The notes below the pieces were generated by a model. The model was not told the origin of the DNA. It did not search any database and saw only the letters and a list, made by a program, of their open reading frames with translations. Of a stretch of DNA of 43,978 nt, positions 31,616 to 43,306 are shown in pieces (the stretch's first letter is position 1; the number at the start of each line of letters is the position of its first letter). A program made the position numbers and the translations under genes. Source of the stretch: Heterobasidion occidentale (Eukaryota; Basidiomycota; Agaricomycetes; Russulales; Bondarzewiaceae); the NCBI GenBank assembly GCA_039111635.1, contig JBCAQO010000059.1, positions 1-43,978 of the forward strand. The letters run 5' to 3'.

Positions 31616-33057
31616 TCATGATGACTTTGACTGCTCCGCCTTCAGCCACTGTCCGAATCATGTTAGCCTCAACGATAGTGAGTGTGCTCGTCAAACGTAC
31701 CTCCACTGTCCTCCTCATGCCCTCTTCCAGCCCAACCTGAGGCTCGTACCCCAGCACTCTCCGAGCCTTCTCAATGTTATGCCATCTGTTGGCACATGTG
31801 AACGTGACCCTGAACCGCGTGAACGTTGGTTCCTTTCCAGTCACCCAACCCCACCATTCCGATAGTGTCGCCAGCACAAGCCCAACTGTTCTCGGGAGAA
31901 CGAGATTTTTGCGCGAGGGATACACGTCAGGTGCAAGCATGCGCCACAGACCACGCGGGAAGTCCCAGAAGTATATTGGCTCGCCGTTGGTGATGAAGAA
32001 GGCCTGTCCAGCAACCTGCAGTGAACTATATGTATCTCGTTCCAACGAGGAGTCGGAGAGAGGGTCGAAACGAGAGCGGACAACAGGTCTGTCATCGTCT
32101 GGTTCCGACTCGAAGGCGGCGATGAGCGCATCTCCGTTTGCGGGTCGCTCAACATAGGGGCCGAGAGGACGGGCCTCCGACGTTGGGATGCGATGTTTGC
32201 CAGTGGTACGATCGAGGGACGGGAGAGCACGACCAAGAAGTTCCTCCCGTTTCTCCTCATCCAATTTAGTTGGAGGGACAAGTTTTTCGGCTGCAAGGAT
32301 GTGCGCGTAGGCGACGTTGCCGACATATGTCCAGTCGAAGAGGTTTTTGTTATCACCGATTTGGAAGTGTGCCTTGCCTTCGGCGAGTACAGCGGCAAAT
32401 CCGGGAACAGCTTGACGATCTCCGGGACTATACAAGACAGTAGATATGAGTTTTATGTGAAGGGGCGTGGAGGTGAGCAGAAATGCACCCAAAAATTCCT
32501 GCCGGCCTGAGAGCAACAGTCAAAAGCCCATCTTTCCCATTGGCTGCTAACACGATTTCCTCCGCCTTCGCCTTGGACTCGTTATAGGCGTCCAGAGGCT
32601 TCTCCGGGGGAGGTAAGCGTTCGTCCACGTCAATCAAATCTTCGCCGTTGAATACGACACCTGCCGAGCTCGTGTATACAAGCTTAGGAATTTTGTTGGC
32701 AACGGCCGCCGCAATGATGGCTTTCGTGCCCTCCACGTTGACTTTCCAGTAAAGAGCAGGGTCTTCAACACCATGAGGCGGTGATGCGGTATGAATAATG
32801 CACGTTGCGCCGCTCTAGGTAGAGATTGTCACGGATATTTCATGGAGAGAAGTAAATGGAACGCGTACCTTCTGTAGAGCCGCAGAAACCTGGACCTCGT
32901 CACTGATGTCGCCAGAGTAGAATTGGACATCATCATGTCTTTGGACGATGTCAAATACGGCTACTGACTCCCCACGTTCGAGGAGAGCCTGGACGATATG
33001 TCTACCAAGAAATCCGCTACCACCAATGACTAGAAAAACATCACGAGTTGAGGACAT
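31616..33057 (-). CDS. ERG26: ERG26, sterol-4-alpha-carboxylate 3-dehydrogenase
   Basis: Oxidises and decarboxylates C-4 carboxysterols during ergosterol synthesis on the ER, working with ERG25 and ERG27. Exons 33057-32869, 32814-32489, 32427-31701 and 31648-31616 total 1275 nt, 424 aa; yeast Erg26 has 349, the extra length being an insertion after AHILAAEKLVPP. Seen motifs: GGSGFLGRH (cofactor), IHTASPPHGVEDPALYWKVN, VYTSSAGVVF, the catalytic YNESK, RPAGIFGPGDRQ and NKNLFDWTYVGNVAYAH. The last exon encodes just WLKAEQSKSS. Divergent from borealin with 434 bp between the starts. Confidence 0.93.
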
Positions 33058-33491
33058 GCTGAACGATGAGAGGAGGTGTTGTGGGTGCCAAATCACCTGG
33101 GCCCAATCATACGATTTTCTGCCGGCCAATAAGTAGCTCTTACCAAATCGGGAAAACCGAATTGCCACTCATTTCTCTGGTTTGCTGCACTTGTTGGAGG
33201 CGGTTGGAGGCAGTGACATTTCTTGATCCCAGATACAACATATTCTCACTGTTCCGAAATCTTACTGATAAGATTAGGTATGTTAACGAGCTGCATGCAA
33301 CTTCATGAACACGCAGACGCAGTGCAGACGCTCGTTCGCGCCCACGTGATGCCGCGTTCTCAGAGCTGGTAGCTTGAGGTAGCTTGGTGCTCTCGCGCTG
33401 CTCTTCGTTGTTGCTCGCATTCCACAAGCCTCGTGTTCATTGCTCCTCATTTCTTCTGAGCCGGAATACGCATATATAGAGTATAATCACA

Positions 33492-34888
33492 ATGCAAAAG
33501 ACTTCAATCCGAAGATACACCGCGGAAGAAAAGCAACAGCTTCTGGCTAATCTTGATATCGAAGGTCTTCATACATGCTCTCCTCGAGTTGTTCTGCTCG
33601 GCTGACACTTCACCCTCAGTCGCACACCGCACACGACAATTTGAAGCATGGCTCACAGATACACTCGCGAACTTTCGTACTCGTCAGGAAGGCCAAATCC
33701 TGCGTATTCCCCATCTTGTACGAGGAATCACAATGGCAGAGTTGGCGGACAAATACGATGGTGATATCCAGGGATGCCTCAGAGATCTCCGGAAAGAGAA
33801 AATTGGTGTGGATACCGCCCCGATTGATAGGAGTGCTATGAAGAGGAAGTGGGTTACGTCTCAGGAAAACGACGCTGACGGACGCCCTATGAGTCCCAGC
33901 AAGGCCAGAGCTGCCAAGAATCGTGAGCATCTTCCTTTGTTGTCTGCATCGCATCTCTTGCTGACGGTGCCTCTTCTGGAAGCTCGTATAATGGCCTCCA
34001 CCCCGCAGAAAAAGCCACCTTTTGCAACTGGTTCACGCCTACCGAAGACTCCCGGCACGGTACGTCCTTTCCGTTCAATTGAATGATATCAAACAGAATC
34101 CGAATCATAACTGGCCACACAATAAGGCTCGGACTATGCGCCGTATACCTTCGGCCGCACCATCTCCTAGTCCACACAAGGGTTTGCGTCCACCAGCCCT
34201 CATTCCTCAATCGCGTCCGCCGTCACGCCCCGTTTCCCCCACGAAACCATCGACATCGACGACAACCCACAATCGTTCGGTGCGACCTCCATCTACCGCC
34301 ACTTTCAACCCCGCCATTCCCAAAACTTTACCCTATCCCCCTCGTTGGCCACGCAAAGACGAGAGCATGCTGAGCATTAACGGTTCACCCCTTGCCAACC
34401 CATTCGAGCTTGGTCTCACTTGGTTGGCAGACGATCCACCTCTGCGAGAGGTAGATGAGGGCAATAAGGGATTTCGCCCCGTGAGTAAAACTCACAGCAG
34501 GAGCAATACCAATATCGTCATCCGACGAGATCCATCGCATACCTCCTTGATCGCATCGTCTACCAGCCATACCACCAATGGAACGCATTCACGCACCAAT
34601 TCTCAGTCAGATCTCGCCCCATCCTCATCGTATACAGCTAGCCATTCACGCCCCAACTCTCGCAATGACAAGTCGCTCTCCTATTTCCCGAGTTCCTCCT
34701 CCGGTGGGTTTTCTGCTCGCGTCGCCGTACCCACAAAGGATGGACATCTTCTGGAGTTCGATCCATTGCAAACCTCGCCCAGTGCTTTAGACAAATTGGA
34801 GGGTATCACTGACAGTGCGAAGAAGCAGGCCAAAGACGATATGTCAAAGCTGATGAAAGCAGCTGTGGCGAAGTGGAATATCACTTGA
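33492..34888 (+). CDS. Borealin/Nbl1-like chromosomal passenger complex subunit
   Basis: Borealin binds survivin (Bir1) and INCENP (Sli15) and directs Aurora B to centromeres and the spindle midzone. Exons 33492-33564, 33620-33922, 33983-34059 and 34127-34888 total 1215 nt, 404 aa. The conserved N-terminal helix region reads RRYTAEEKQQLLANLDIEV, then RTRQFEAWLTDTLANFRTRQEG and ILRIPHLVRGITMAELADKYDGD, matching the Nbl1/borealin N-terminal domain (triple-helix bundle). The rest is Ser/Pro/Arg-rich and probably phospho-regulated, ending in a short amphipathic helix (SAKKQAKDDMSKLMKAAVAKW). The protein is much longer than yeast Nbl1 (73 aa) and closer in plan to animal borealin. Confidence 0.88.
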
Positions 34889-35161
34889 CGATCCTGATCG
34901 ATGTTACCTTTCTTTGCTCTTCATACGTGTTATCGAGGATAGCGAACTTTTTGCGGTCTCTCTTATCTTTATCGTGCTCTGACATACGGGTTACCTACCG
35001 CACGCTGGTTCGCTGTGTATCGTTATTAGGGATTGAGCGATGTATATCATGGCGCCTTTGACTGATGAGTCTAGCCTTAGCCCATGCTTCTGAAGTATCA
35101 TCACATACCCCACGATGCCACCTCGTTATTGAGAATTTGTGCAACATCCTTTATGATCAAT

Positions 35162-38100
35162 CTAGTTGTCCAAGACTTCAATGTATGCTGCGCGGCAGAT
35201 GACACCGTCTCGATTACAGAGTTTCACAAGGGACCCAGCGAGTTGAAGCCTGTGAGAACAGGTCAGAAGTGTGCTGGATTATCGGGAAAGGGCCTACGGG
35301 ACCTTTTTGATTGCTCTATTATCTGACATAGCTTCGCCAATGAGATAGCACCAATGGCATAGCCCTGTCCGCGCGAAAGTGAATAGTTGCCACTTGTCAT
35401 ATAGCCTACAATATCATCCTGCGACGGGATAATCTGGGTAAGCTTTTACGAGGATGCATGAGATCAGACCTTCAAATCATCATAGCTGCGAGACGCACCT
35501 CGACCTCTCCGCCTGCGTCCTCTGGGTTGCATTGCAAACCATGTTCCTTCTTGCCACCAAAAGCGTTCCATCTCAGAGCTTCCTGATCGTCAACAAGGTA
35601 GACGGCTGCGAGGTCATCAGGCGATCCTCGACTGATAAGCTTTGCTCGGATCTGAACTAACGCTCCCTTGAACAAGTCTTCCACATTGACGTTGGAACCA
35701 AGAACTTCCATGTCGCGCTTGAGCCGCAGCTGATTGATCTTGTTGTGTACAGCAGTACTAGGAAGCAGTAATTTGGATGCAGAGTCCACGATTAAAGGAG
35801 CATCCGGCCCTCTTAGGAGCCACAGTTTAGTGAGCTCCTCCTTTTTCCCATGATCTTCCCGCTGCGTTGGTATCAGGACCTCTTGATCGGCTCCGACCGC
35901 TCCCTCAGCGATTGATTTGATCCCTACGACTGTTTCCCAATCAGGCTTCCAAGGGCTACGCGTCCCCAGCTTTCCCCAATTTGCCCGTTGAGCGGGTGGC
36001 TTGAGGCACCAGCGGTACAGATCTTTCCTTGCTCGGGTGTTAGCATAAGATTCGTATGCTGTAGTGGAGGGAAGTCGTGTGGAAAGTATGGTACGCCGGA
36101 TTCGAAAGACTGATGCTGGCGTTCGCGTTGACCACCCACCCGAGTGCCTGTGTAGATGAGAGAGCTGAGAAAAGCCATTGACCATCCCTTCGGCAAGATG
36201 AGAGTCCAACCGTGCAAAGAGGGGTCCCCAGCAAGGCGATTATTAGCGGTAGAGGAGCGGTCGAGGAAAGAGTGTGGCTGCATCGAACGCTGAATCAAGA
36301 GGACCGGTATTCGGTCATCGTCTTGAGTGGGCTTTAGATGTGATCCTGGAATGACATTCTGAAGACTGAGTTCAGCGAGAAAGATCACTATTCACTAGAA
36401 AAAAACGGACTTGGCCCTTACGAGCATCAATTGATTTTTTTCGATGGCGTGGAGTCTTCAACTTAGCGCGCAAGGTTTCGTTCCAAATGTCACTTTGAGC
36501 TAGCGTCGACGACGGGAAAGATGTACAAGACGGAGGGATGCTTGGTAGCTGAGTCTTGCTGACTTGGACCTTGGCATTCTTCGGTGGGAAACTGTTCATG
36601 GTGCAGGGACTTATTCATAAAAGTTCGCCCGCAACATAAGATGGCTGCACTTACCTTAGCCGAGGGTCAAGGGTCGTAAAGCCAATGACCATGTTGCGAG
36701 GTACTGACCCGGCTGTTTGCAAGTTTGTAAGCGAATTCCAGAACTGAGGATACCATCTAATCAGGATGGCCACATGAAAGAGTATTCTGTCTTCACTTTT
36801 TTGAATTCGTCTCTCTGACCCTCTGGGATAGGACTCAGAGCACCCTTGATCACTTGACTGGATTTTGGTCCCATGATTTCGAAAATATTGAATTCACCCC
36901 TCAAATCGGTCACCTCCACGGTGTAAGACTTGTCCTTATGTTGCGTCGAGACATTGAAAGCCTCGAGCGTTAGAGATATGGCCTTTTTCAAAGCTACAAG
37001 AGCTTCCTTGGCAAATAGTGGGTGACAACGAATCCAGACGACTCGATTCCGTTCGCCGTCTGTCACCTGAGGTGTGGAAGCGGTAGAGGGTACTAGGTAG
37101 ATTACATTAGTCAAATCATTCAATCATAAGCCATGAACTTGCACTCGCTTTTCTTTCTTCCCGCACGTTTCCGTTTCCGGTTATTTGTTTCCGAAACTGT
37201 AGTTTCTGGTTGAGAAGTGCTGGGCTTTGGAGTCGAGGGCAAGGGTTGCCAGAGTATAGTGACTGGACCAATGAGAGCAAACGGGTAGGAGTTTGGTTGA
37301 TAAAATTCTGTATCGCATGCCATCGCGCCAGTCAAATACCTGTAGACGTAAGCATTTTACTCTTCATCTCAGGCCTTCATGATCACAGCTGGGATCCCTT
37401 ACCTTTGGGCACCAGGCCCACAGAGCTGAGGATCGCAACAACGTTCTAGCAGCGCTTTCAAAACAACTTCCAGACCGTTCAGCTGGATCAAACAATAGTA
37501 TGATGCGTCGTGGAGGATGGAACCATGGACCGATGCGCGATGAGATGGACGAAATGACTTTTCCGTTGGTGCCACGGCCTATGAGAGTTGCATGAACAAC
37601 GGTATCATGAAATACGTGAGATTATACAAACCAAACGGTAGCCCCACATGTCTTCCATGATCATGCGCTTCGCATGCCATAAATGCGATTCTAGCCACGT
37701 CTTATCGGCTATGTAAAATGCGAGAAAGTCAAGTTTGACACAAAGCTATGCGTCTTTCAAAACGCACCTTGCCGTTTCTCGAACTTGCTAAGGGCGGGTT
37801 CACGCCTTGATTTACCTCGCTTCGGCAAGGCTCTTCCAAGTATCTTGCGACGCATGGGATCCATCTAGCAAAGATGAGATCTAGTAGCCAGGATATCCAG
37901 ATAGCTATTTACCTCTGCTCGTGCCTTCTGCCGTAGACGTATAGGGACTCGTGAGACATCATGGCTTGCGGCCCTTCGACGAAGATGTCGGGGAAGTTCC
38001 TGCCAAGCACGGGTTGTCGAGCTGGAGCTGTTGTGCATTGTCGTACAGATCAGTCCTTTAGCCAATGGATAAAGCTTGCAGCAGATGCTCAAACCTAGCA

Positions 38101-38464
38101 GACTTCATAGCCTCTTGCATGGCGCGTATTTCGAACGCTCGAGCCTAGATTCAGGTTTTCAATTTTCAATTCATAGCAAGTCACAATAGATCATACCTCG
38201 GTAAACCTCTCGACATTCACGGATGAAGGCAAGCCTTTCATACCTTCAACAAACAGGCTATTAGCATCCATAGTTACAAGGCATACATGTGCACTCACTA
38301 TCAAATCTAACGACCTTAGATGAGCCAGCAGAAGCGTTTCCAGCCGAGCTCGGGTTCTGCTGAACAGCTATGGTACGAGCAGCAGTGATCTTCTGCTTCT
38401 TCTTTTCACGACCAGTCAGGTCCTCGCCACTGGCTGACTGGTCGATATGTCGTTTGGGTGGCAT
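35162..38464 (-). CDS. POP1: POP1, RNase P/MRP protein subunit, one frameshift
   Basis: Largest protein of nuclear RNase P and RNase MRP, needed for tRNA 5' and rRNA processing. Fourteen exons: 38464-38299, 38243-38197, 38144-38095, 38027-37913, 37864-37768, 37708-37632, 37578-37403, 37339-37167, 37092-36797, 36743-36655, 36591-36411, 36358-35499, 35433-35303, 35249-35162. The Pop1 N-terminal domain is clear (GLPSSVNVERFTEARAFEI, LPRHLRRRAASHDV, WLESHLWHAKRM, MWGYRLAVAPTEKSFRPSHR), as is the POPLD domain (IPVLLIQRS, GWTLILPKGWSMAFLSSLIY) and the C-terminus (GYMTSGNYSLSRGQGYAIGAI, GVICRAAYIEVL). In exon 12 one base is missing in a C-run (plus strand 36069-36071), between FESGVPYFPHDFP and STTAYESYANTRARKD. 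Otherwise 848 aa, the expected size. The intron 37093-37166 uses donor GTGCGG. Confidence 0.93.
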
Positions 38465-38706
38465 ACTGCACTGATAGAGCGGTAGGGACGACGTGGCAGA
38501 TTTGAGATTCTGACAGCTCGCTAGTATAGATAGTAAATCTGCACAGCAATAAAACTGGGAATACGTTGATCTTGTCCAAGGTCACCTAGTCACCCAGTCA
38601 CCCTCACCGACGTTCGCTGCACCACGTGCTGAGAACTTTCATCCATATGTGGGTGGCCGCCTCCGTTTGGCGACCGCTAGCTTCGAGGCCAGCCTGGTAT
38701 ACTACG

Positions 38707-39436
38707 ATGGCCACACCAACGCGTTTCTTGTCCACTGGACGGCATGCATCTTCGTTGGTATGGGCCCGGAGTCTCTCCACAAGTCGAGTACTCCGAGAAG
38801 GATCCACAGCAAATCTTGGGACCCCTCCGGTGCAGAAGAAACCTGTTGGCGGCATTCGTGGAGGGTACGTTTCTTGGCTGCAATCGAATAAACCCTCTCA
38901 CAGAAGTGCCCGCCTCTGTGCAGTGTAATTGGCTTTCTTTTTGGTTTCTCCCTTGCGTCTTCATTCGCTGCATACCGGTTGCTAGATGAGTATAAGCAGG
39001 CCTCTGCTGCTCTTCAAGCGAGTGTAGAGGAACTGCAGCGCAGCACTGAACAGGCATGTTCGATGTATTATCATCAGACTGACTCTCATAGTATCGTCTA
39101 AGATCACAGCCCATGTCAAACGCATAGAGGCAGTCGAAAAGGACTTGAAGGCCTTGTCAGGATCTTCCGCGAGCAAGGACGACGTGTCGCGCGTTCGTGG
39201 AGAAATGAAGAAGATCTACGACGGACTCCACATTGGTGCGTTGCCGTACGACCCTTTTTGAATCGGTCCGCTCATAGCATGCTACGAGTACAGAGTTCCT
39301 CGATTTGCGTGCATTTGTGTGGGGAATGCGTGAGTCTACATTATCCACAACATATAGACAGATATGCTCATGTCCAACAATAGAGCAAGATGTCCACGCT
39401 CTTGCCAAAAAGGAATCGACATCTGTGCGTGTCTGA
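38707..39436 (+). CDS. Small mitochondrial membrane-anchored coiled-coil protein, unknown function
   Basis: Exons 38707-38864, 38924-39053, 39103-39235, 39294-39329 and 39384-39436 total 510 nt, 169 aa. The N-terminus (MATPTRFLSTGRHASSLVWARSLSTSRVL) is Ser/Arg-rich and acid-free, like a mitochondrial presequence. A glycine-rich hydrophobic helix (VIGFLFGFSLASSFAAY) could span a membrane, followed by a coiled coil (YKQASAALQASVEELQRSTE, then VKRIEAVEKDLKAL). An upstream in-frame ATG at 38626 is possible but would lie before the presequence. Intron 39054-39102 starts with GC (CAG|GCATGT), the third GC-AG intron in this window. I do not recognise the family by name; the layout resembles small mitochondrial inner-membrane proteins. 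Divergent from POP1 (242 bp). Confidence 0.8.
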
Positions 39437-40948
39437 TATCGACGCCGACGGTCGTCGCTGCTTGTACAGGCTTATACACTTCGGTCAAATAGACTGCCTA
39501 GACTGCTCGAAGTCAGAACGTCTTCCCTTGATACATTCCCGGTCCATACATATACAGGACTGCGCAACCTTTGCAGATCTTTCTGCGAATCTGCCTGTGA
39601 ATCTTATTCAGCAAGCTACCCGTTGACGTCTCGTAGTCACAGGTCGGTGCTCTTTCGCTTTGCGTCCCAGTTTCGGCTTTCTCTCGATGATGCTCTTTGC
39701 CGTATTTGAGCTGGTGGGGTGGCGGCATGACATCGCTAAGGCCTCAGGATCCCGTGTTTTTCAGTTGAGGTCTTGGTCTCCCTTCTTCTTTCCCTTGCGT
39801 AGAGAAGCAAGCGTTGCGCAAAGTTGATGGTTTCTGCACCGCAGAACAACGGAACCACCTCCTGTGTATGTCCTATCGTCCGCTCAACGGAGTCAGAAGT
39901 ACTAAAGTGGCTGGTGGTGGCATAGCGAGTGACCGTTCACATTCACTTCGTGCCATTTATGGAACGTTTTCTGAATCCGAAGGAATCGCTCGGTACACCA
40001 GAACTGTCATGGTGATTATCATTGCATTGTTGCCGCCGGTCCTCCTGTTCCCAAGTTGTCGTAAATAACAGCCTATAACAGCACCATGCGAGGTGAGCCT
40101 GTTGACGTAAGTAATTAACGAATCACTAAGGCTCCGGTGAGTACAGTAGCTTGCGCGTCAGGCGTTTATAATGAAAGAACTATGCCATAGTTCCGCCGAG
40201 AAACGACATGGTTCATCGCGGCTCTCTACTAGGTGTACGACCTGACTGGATGGAGGACACAAACTGCTCATCTGGACAATATTGCCTGAAGCGGCGCCGT
40301 TGGCCGAAAATTTCGGAATAAAAATGTGTGCCCCATCCGGATGCGAAGGAAACATACCAAATCTCCACATCCAACGGTCTGCAGACTTCTGCGGACGTGT
40401 GACCATCTTAGTCGTAAACCTGCTAACAACATGGCTCGGATCTCTTCGGATGGGTATCATACCGACGCCAAGGCTGCCATCATGAAGCCGAGGCTAATTT
40501 TGGCTAATTGCTGCTGATCTTCGCCAATTCCGCCTCGAGCATCGTGCCTGGAGACATGAAGTTGGCAACATGACCTGGCCTGATCTTGCCTGATCTCGTC
40601 TTACACGAGTCTTACACGCAGACAAGGTCCGTAACCAATGCTGCCGGAAAAACGCCGATGCCGGTTTGTATAAATACCTCGACCTCGGACCTGCGAGTAA
40701 CATACGTTTTATTTCCCGGTTTCCCTCCCTTGTGTCGGCCAAGACAGGTTCTTGCTGTTCTTTCATCGAATCTTCAAGTTCTTTGGTGAGCCTTTTATGC
40801 TGAGCTTCTATGCGAAACATGGCTGATGCAGCTGTGTCCCTCATATTTTGGCTGCCCTCGACGGCAGTCCCTGGCGGTCTATCTGAAGCAACTCCATTCA
40901 TTTATTTGCGTTTGATACATCCACGTTCTCTTCCTGAAAGCTATCGAA
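39437..40948. other. Stretch without a recognised gene, holding a promoter at its right end
   Basis: 1.5 kb with no supported coding region. Short direct repetitions occur at 40572-40625 (CCTGATCTTG/CCTGATCTCG and CTTACACG twice). A CCAAT at 40634 and a TATA box at 40669 precede the secreted-protein gene; the 270 bp between TATA and ATG may contain a 5' UTR intron. Confidence 0.5.
40669..40676 (+). promoter_or_regulatory. TATA box (TATAAATA) of the secreted-protein gene
   Basis: TATAAATA, with CCAAT 35 bp upstream, 273 bp before the ATG at 40949. Good consensus and correct orientation; the long distance implies a long leader or 5' UTR intron. Confidence 0.55.
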
Positions 40949-42361
40949 ATGTTGTCCTACAAGACCGTCCTTCTTGCTCTCCTGTCTTTGTCTGCTACTT
41001 CGAGCGCCCTGCCGATCAGGCTGTTCCAGCGTGAGGTTCCCCAGGGTATGTTTTCGTCTCGACCTTTTCATACGTTCTTCTGACATCGATGACCATTCAG
41101 AGCACTCACACGAGAGCATCCTCAGTGCTGTTCGCACGACCTTGAACCTCAACAACCCTGATGGGATTGTTGACCCCGTTTTTGCGCTCCTTGGCAATGC
41201 CGCCGCCAAACAGGGTCTGGGAAAGATCACCGTGTGTCCATACCTGCCAAAAATCTATTGTCATTCCGCTGACGTCGTGACACTTTCTGAACCAGGACCC
41301 TGACTGCTTGCAACAGGCTGTCGCCGACCAGGCTTTCACGAATGCCAAGGCCGCTGGGGACGTTAATGCCAAAGTCAACGCACTGATCTTCCGTGCTTTG
41401 GAGCGTAACTCTGGCTCGGTCGGCGCAGCAAGCGCTGCTTGCACGAGCATCAAGGCCGTCAACCCTGAGATCGCCGCGATCCAGCAACACCAGGATCCTG
41501 CCTCTTCTGGCGCGGCCGCCACGAACAAGGCCATTGTTCTTGAGCTCGCGAAGCAGATCGCATCCGTTGGTGGCGACCCGCAGCTTGCCCTCAAATCCGG
41601 CACGTTCGCTCCTGGTACTATTGGCGATCCGACTGCCAAGGGTAACAGCTGCGACGACGCCAACGACGCGCAGGGGTGCATCTTCACGCAGAACCTGCTC
41701 GTTGAGGACGCGACCGCGGCTGAAATCAGCGCTGCTGCTGGGGTCTCTGCAAGCTCGGGTTCCTCCGCGAGCTCGGGTTCCAACAACGCTGGCTCTTCTA
41801 ACGCGGGCACCGCTGTCGGTCAGTATATATCTCCTTGTTGACTCGATTGTCCCTGATATCCTTGTATGTCATCAGCCACTTCGTGTGTTCCCGCCGCGAC
41901 TGTGACCGTCACTGCTACTGCAGCTGCAACTCCAGCGTCTGGAGCGAACAATGCTGCCGCTACCGCATCTTCTGCGTAAGTTCTTAGCGCAATCCGTGAA
42001 GATTCCCGACTGACGTGCTTCTGCTAGTGCTGCCGCCTCGACTGCTGCTGCTGGAGCCAACTTGCAGACCTTCACTGGGAAACGTGCGCATGACTCTGCT
42101 GCGCACTTCTACATACACTGACACACCTTCGATGCAGTCGGAGGCTCTCTTCCCCCTGCTGTGACTGCAGGCGGTCGTGGCTTCGTCGTTGCGGGTTCTG
42201 ATGACTTCCTCAACGTCGGCGCAGCCCTTCAGCGGTCGTGCGACATCCAGCACAACGCCTGTGCTAACACTGCCAACTCTGCCGCGGGCCGCAGCAGTGG
42301 CTTGACTGTGAGCCAGTGTGATCAGCAGGACACCCAATGCACTGCTGCTGGCAAGCGCTGA
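40949..42361 (+). CDS. Secreted Ala/Ser-rich fungal protein, unknown function
   Basis: Exons 40949-41045, 41101-41231, 41296-41818, 41876-41975, 42028-42083 and 42138-42361 total 1131 nt, 376 aa. A signal peptide is evident (MLSYKTVLLALLSLSATSSA, then LPIRLFQRE with a Kex2-like pro region). The body has a cysteine-paired part (DPDCLQQAV, AACTSIKA, SCDDANDAQGC), a Ser/Ala/Gly/Thr-rich linker likely to be O-glycosylated, and a compact C-terminal module (LGGSLPPAVTAGGRGFVVAG, LQRSCDIQHNACANTANSA, VSQCDQQDTQC) with four cysteines. I remember similar proteins as common secreted proteins of wood-decay fungi without a known role; this is from memory and was not searched. Confidence 0.8.
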
Positions 42362-43306
42362 ACGCGTTGATAGATGGCGACAACGCCGCTCATAGCCTGC
42401 CTTAGTTTCGTTGCTTCTAGGTTATCTATGTTAAGATGAACGTCGGCTTCAATATATGTATCAACAGATTCACGGCCTCTCCTTGTGTGCACTGTTTGAG
42501 GAAGTCTGCATGCAAGATGTTCAGCTGAGTATCAAACCTGACGTGCTGAAAGTGAAATGCGAGGGCGAGTGGGACGGCAAGTCGCGGTGTTGAATGCCCT
42601 CGGCCACTCCTCGGCCGATGTGGTGACAGCGGGATAGGCCCTGGACCTGATCGCCTGACATCCATGGCGACCGATGTGCGTTGACAAGTCAGCGTGGTAC
42701 TTGCGGTCCCGGCAGTAGAACCTGATGGAGGGGGCCTACTGGGGGCCTGCATACTGCCTGCACGTGGGTGGTCATCAAAATGCCGAGGACTCGAAAAACA
42801 CAACTTCCCAGCCTGAACCGCTGAACAGCACGACTTGGCGGCCCTGCTTGGAGAATAAATTCGAACGTTGCTGTTTTTTCAAGTTTCCATGCGGCTTCGT
42901 CCTTGGCGCCATCCTGACGATAGCAAGACCTAACCCTCGACTAAGGTCACAACACGTCGCCCACAGGCGTCCACAGTTGTCCATTAGCGTTTTCTTCATA
43001 CCTAAAGTCAACTTTCGACGCCCTCATGACATGTCCTCTCATGTGTCCGCACGATACACCAAACTCGCGGATTCAGGAGAGGAACATGAACATGGTACGT
43101 GAACGGTGTCTGCGCGTGCCTTGATAACTGCATCCATCGCCAACTTTTACCACACCGCCCATGTGCACGTTCAACAGGTACGAGTGCTATATCCGATAGG
43201 CCTCACATTGGGAGTCGTCTTGTGTATATAAAGAGATTTATAACATGGGAGTGACCCGCCGTAGTTGGACTTTGTGTGGTGCTTACCAGACCGCGGTCAA
43301 GCAGCC
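42362..43306. other. Intergenic region between two secreted-protein genes
   Basis: No supported coding sequence. The right end contains the promoter of the nuclease-like gene (TATA at 43225). Confidence 0.55.
43225..43232 (+). promoter_or_regulatory. TATA box (TATATAAA) of the nuclease-like gene
   Basis: TATATAAA about 75 bp upstream of the ATG at 43307, a usual distance for a strongly expressed fungal secreted-protein gene. Confidence 0.65.

Noticed and set aside
36088..36123. A 36-bp intron repairing the POP1 frame
   Set aside because: It would remove the conserved VPYFPHDFP and still not match the phase, so a homopolymer frameshift is the better explanation.
41106..41810. 234-codon minus-strand frame over the secreted-protein gene
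   Set aside because: Antisense shadow of the Ala-rich exon 3; the plus strand has a signal peptide and good introns.
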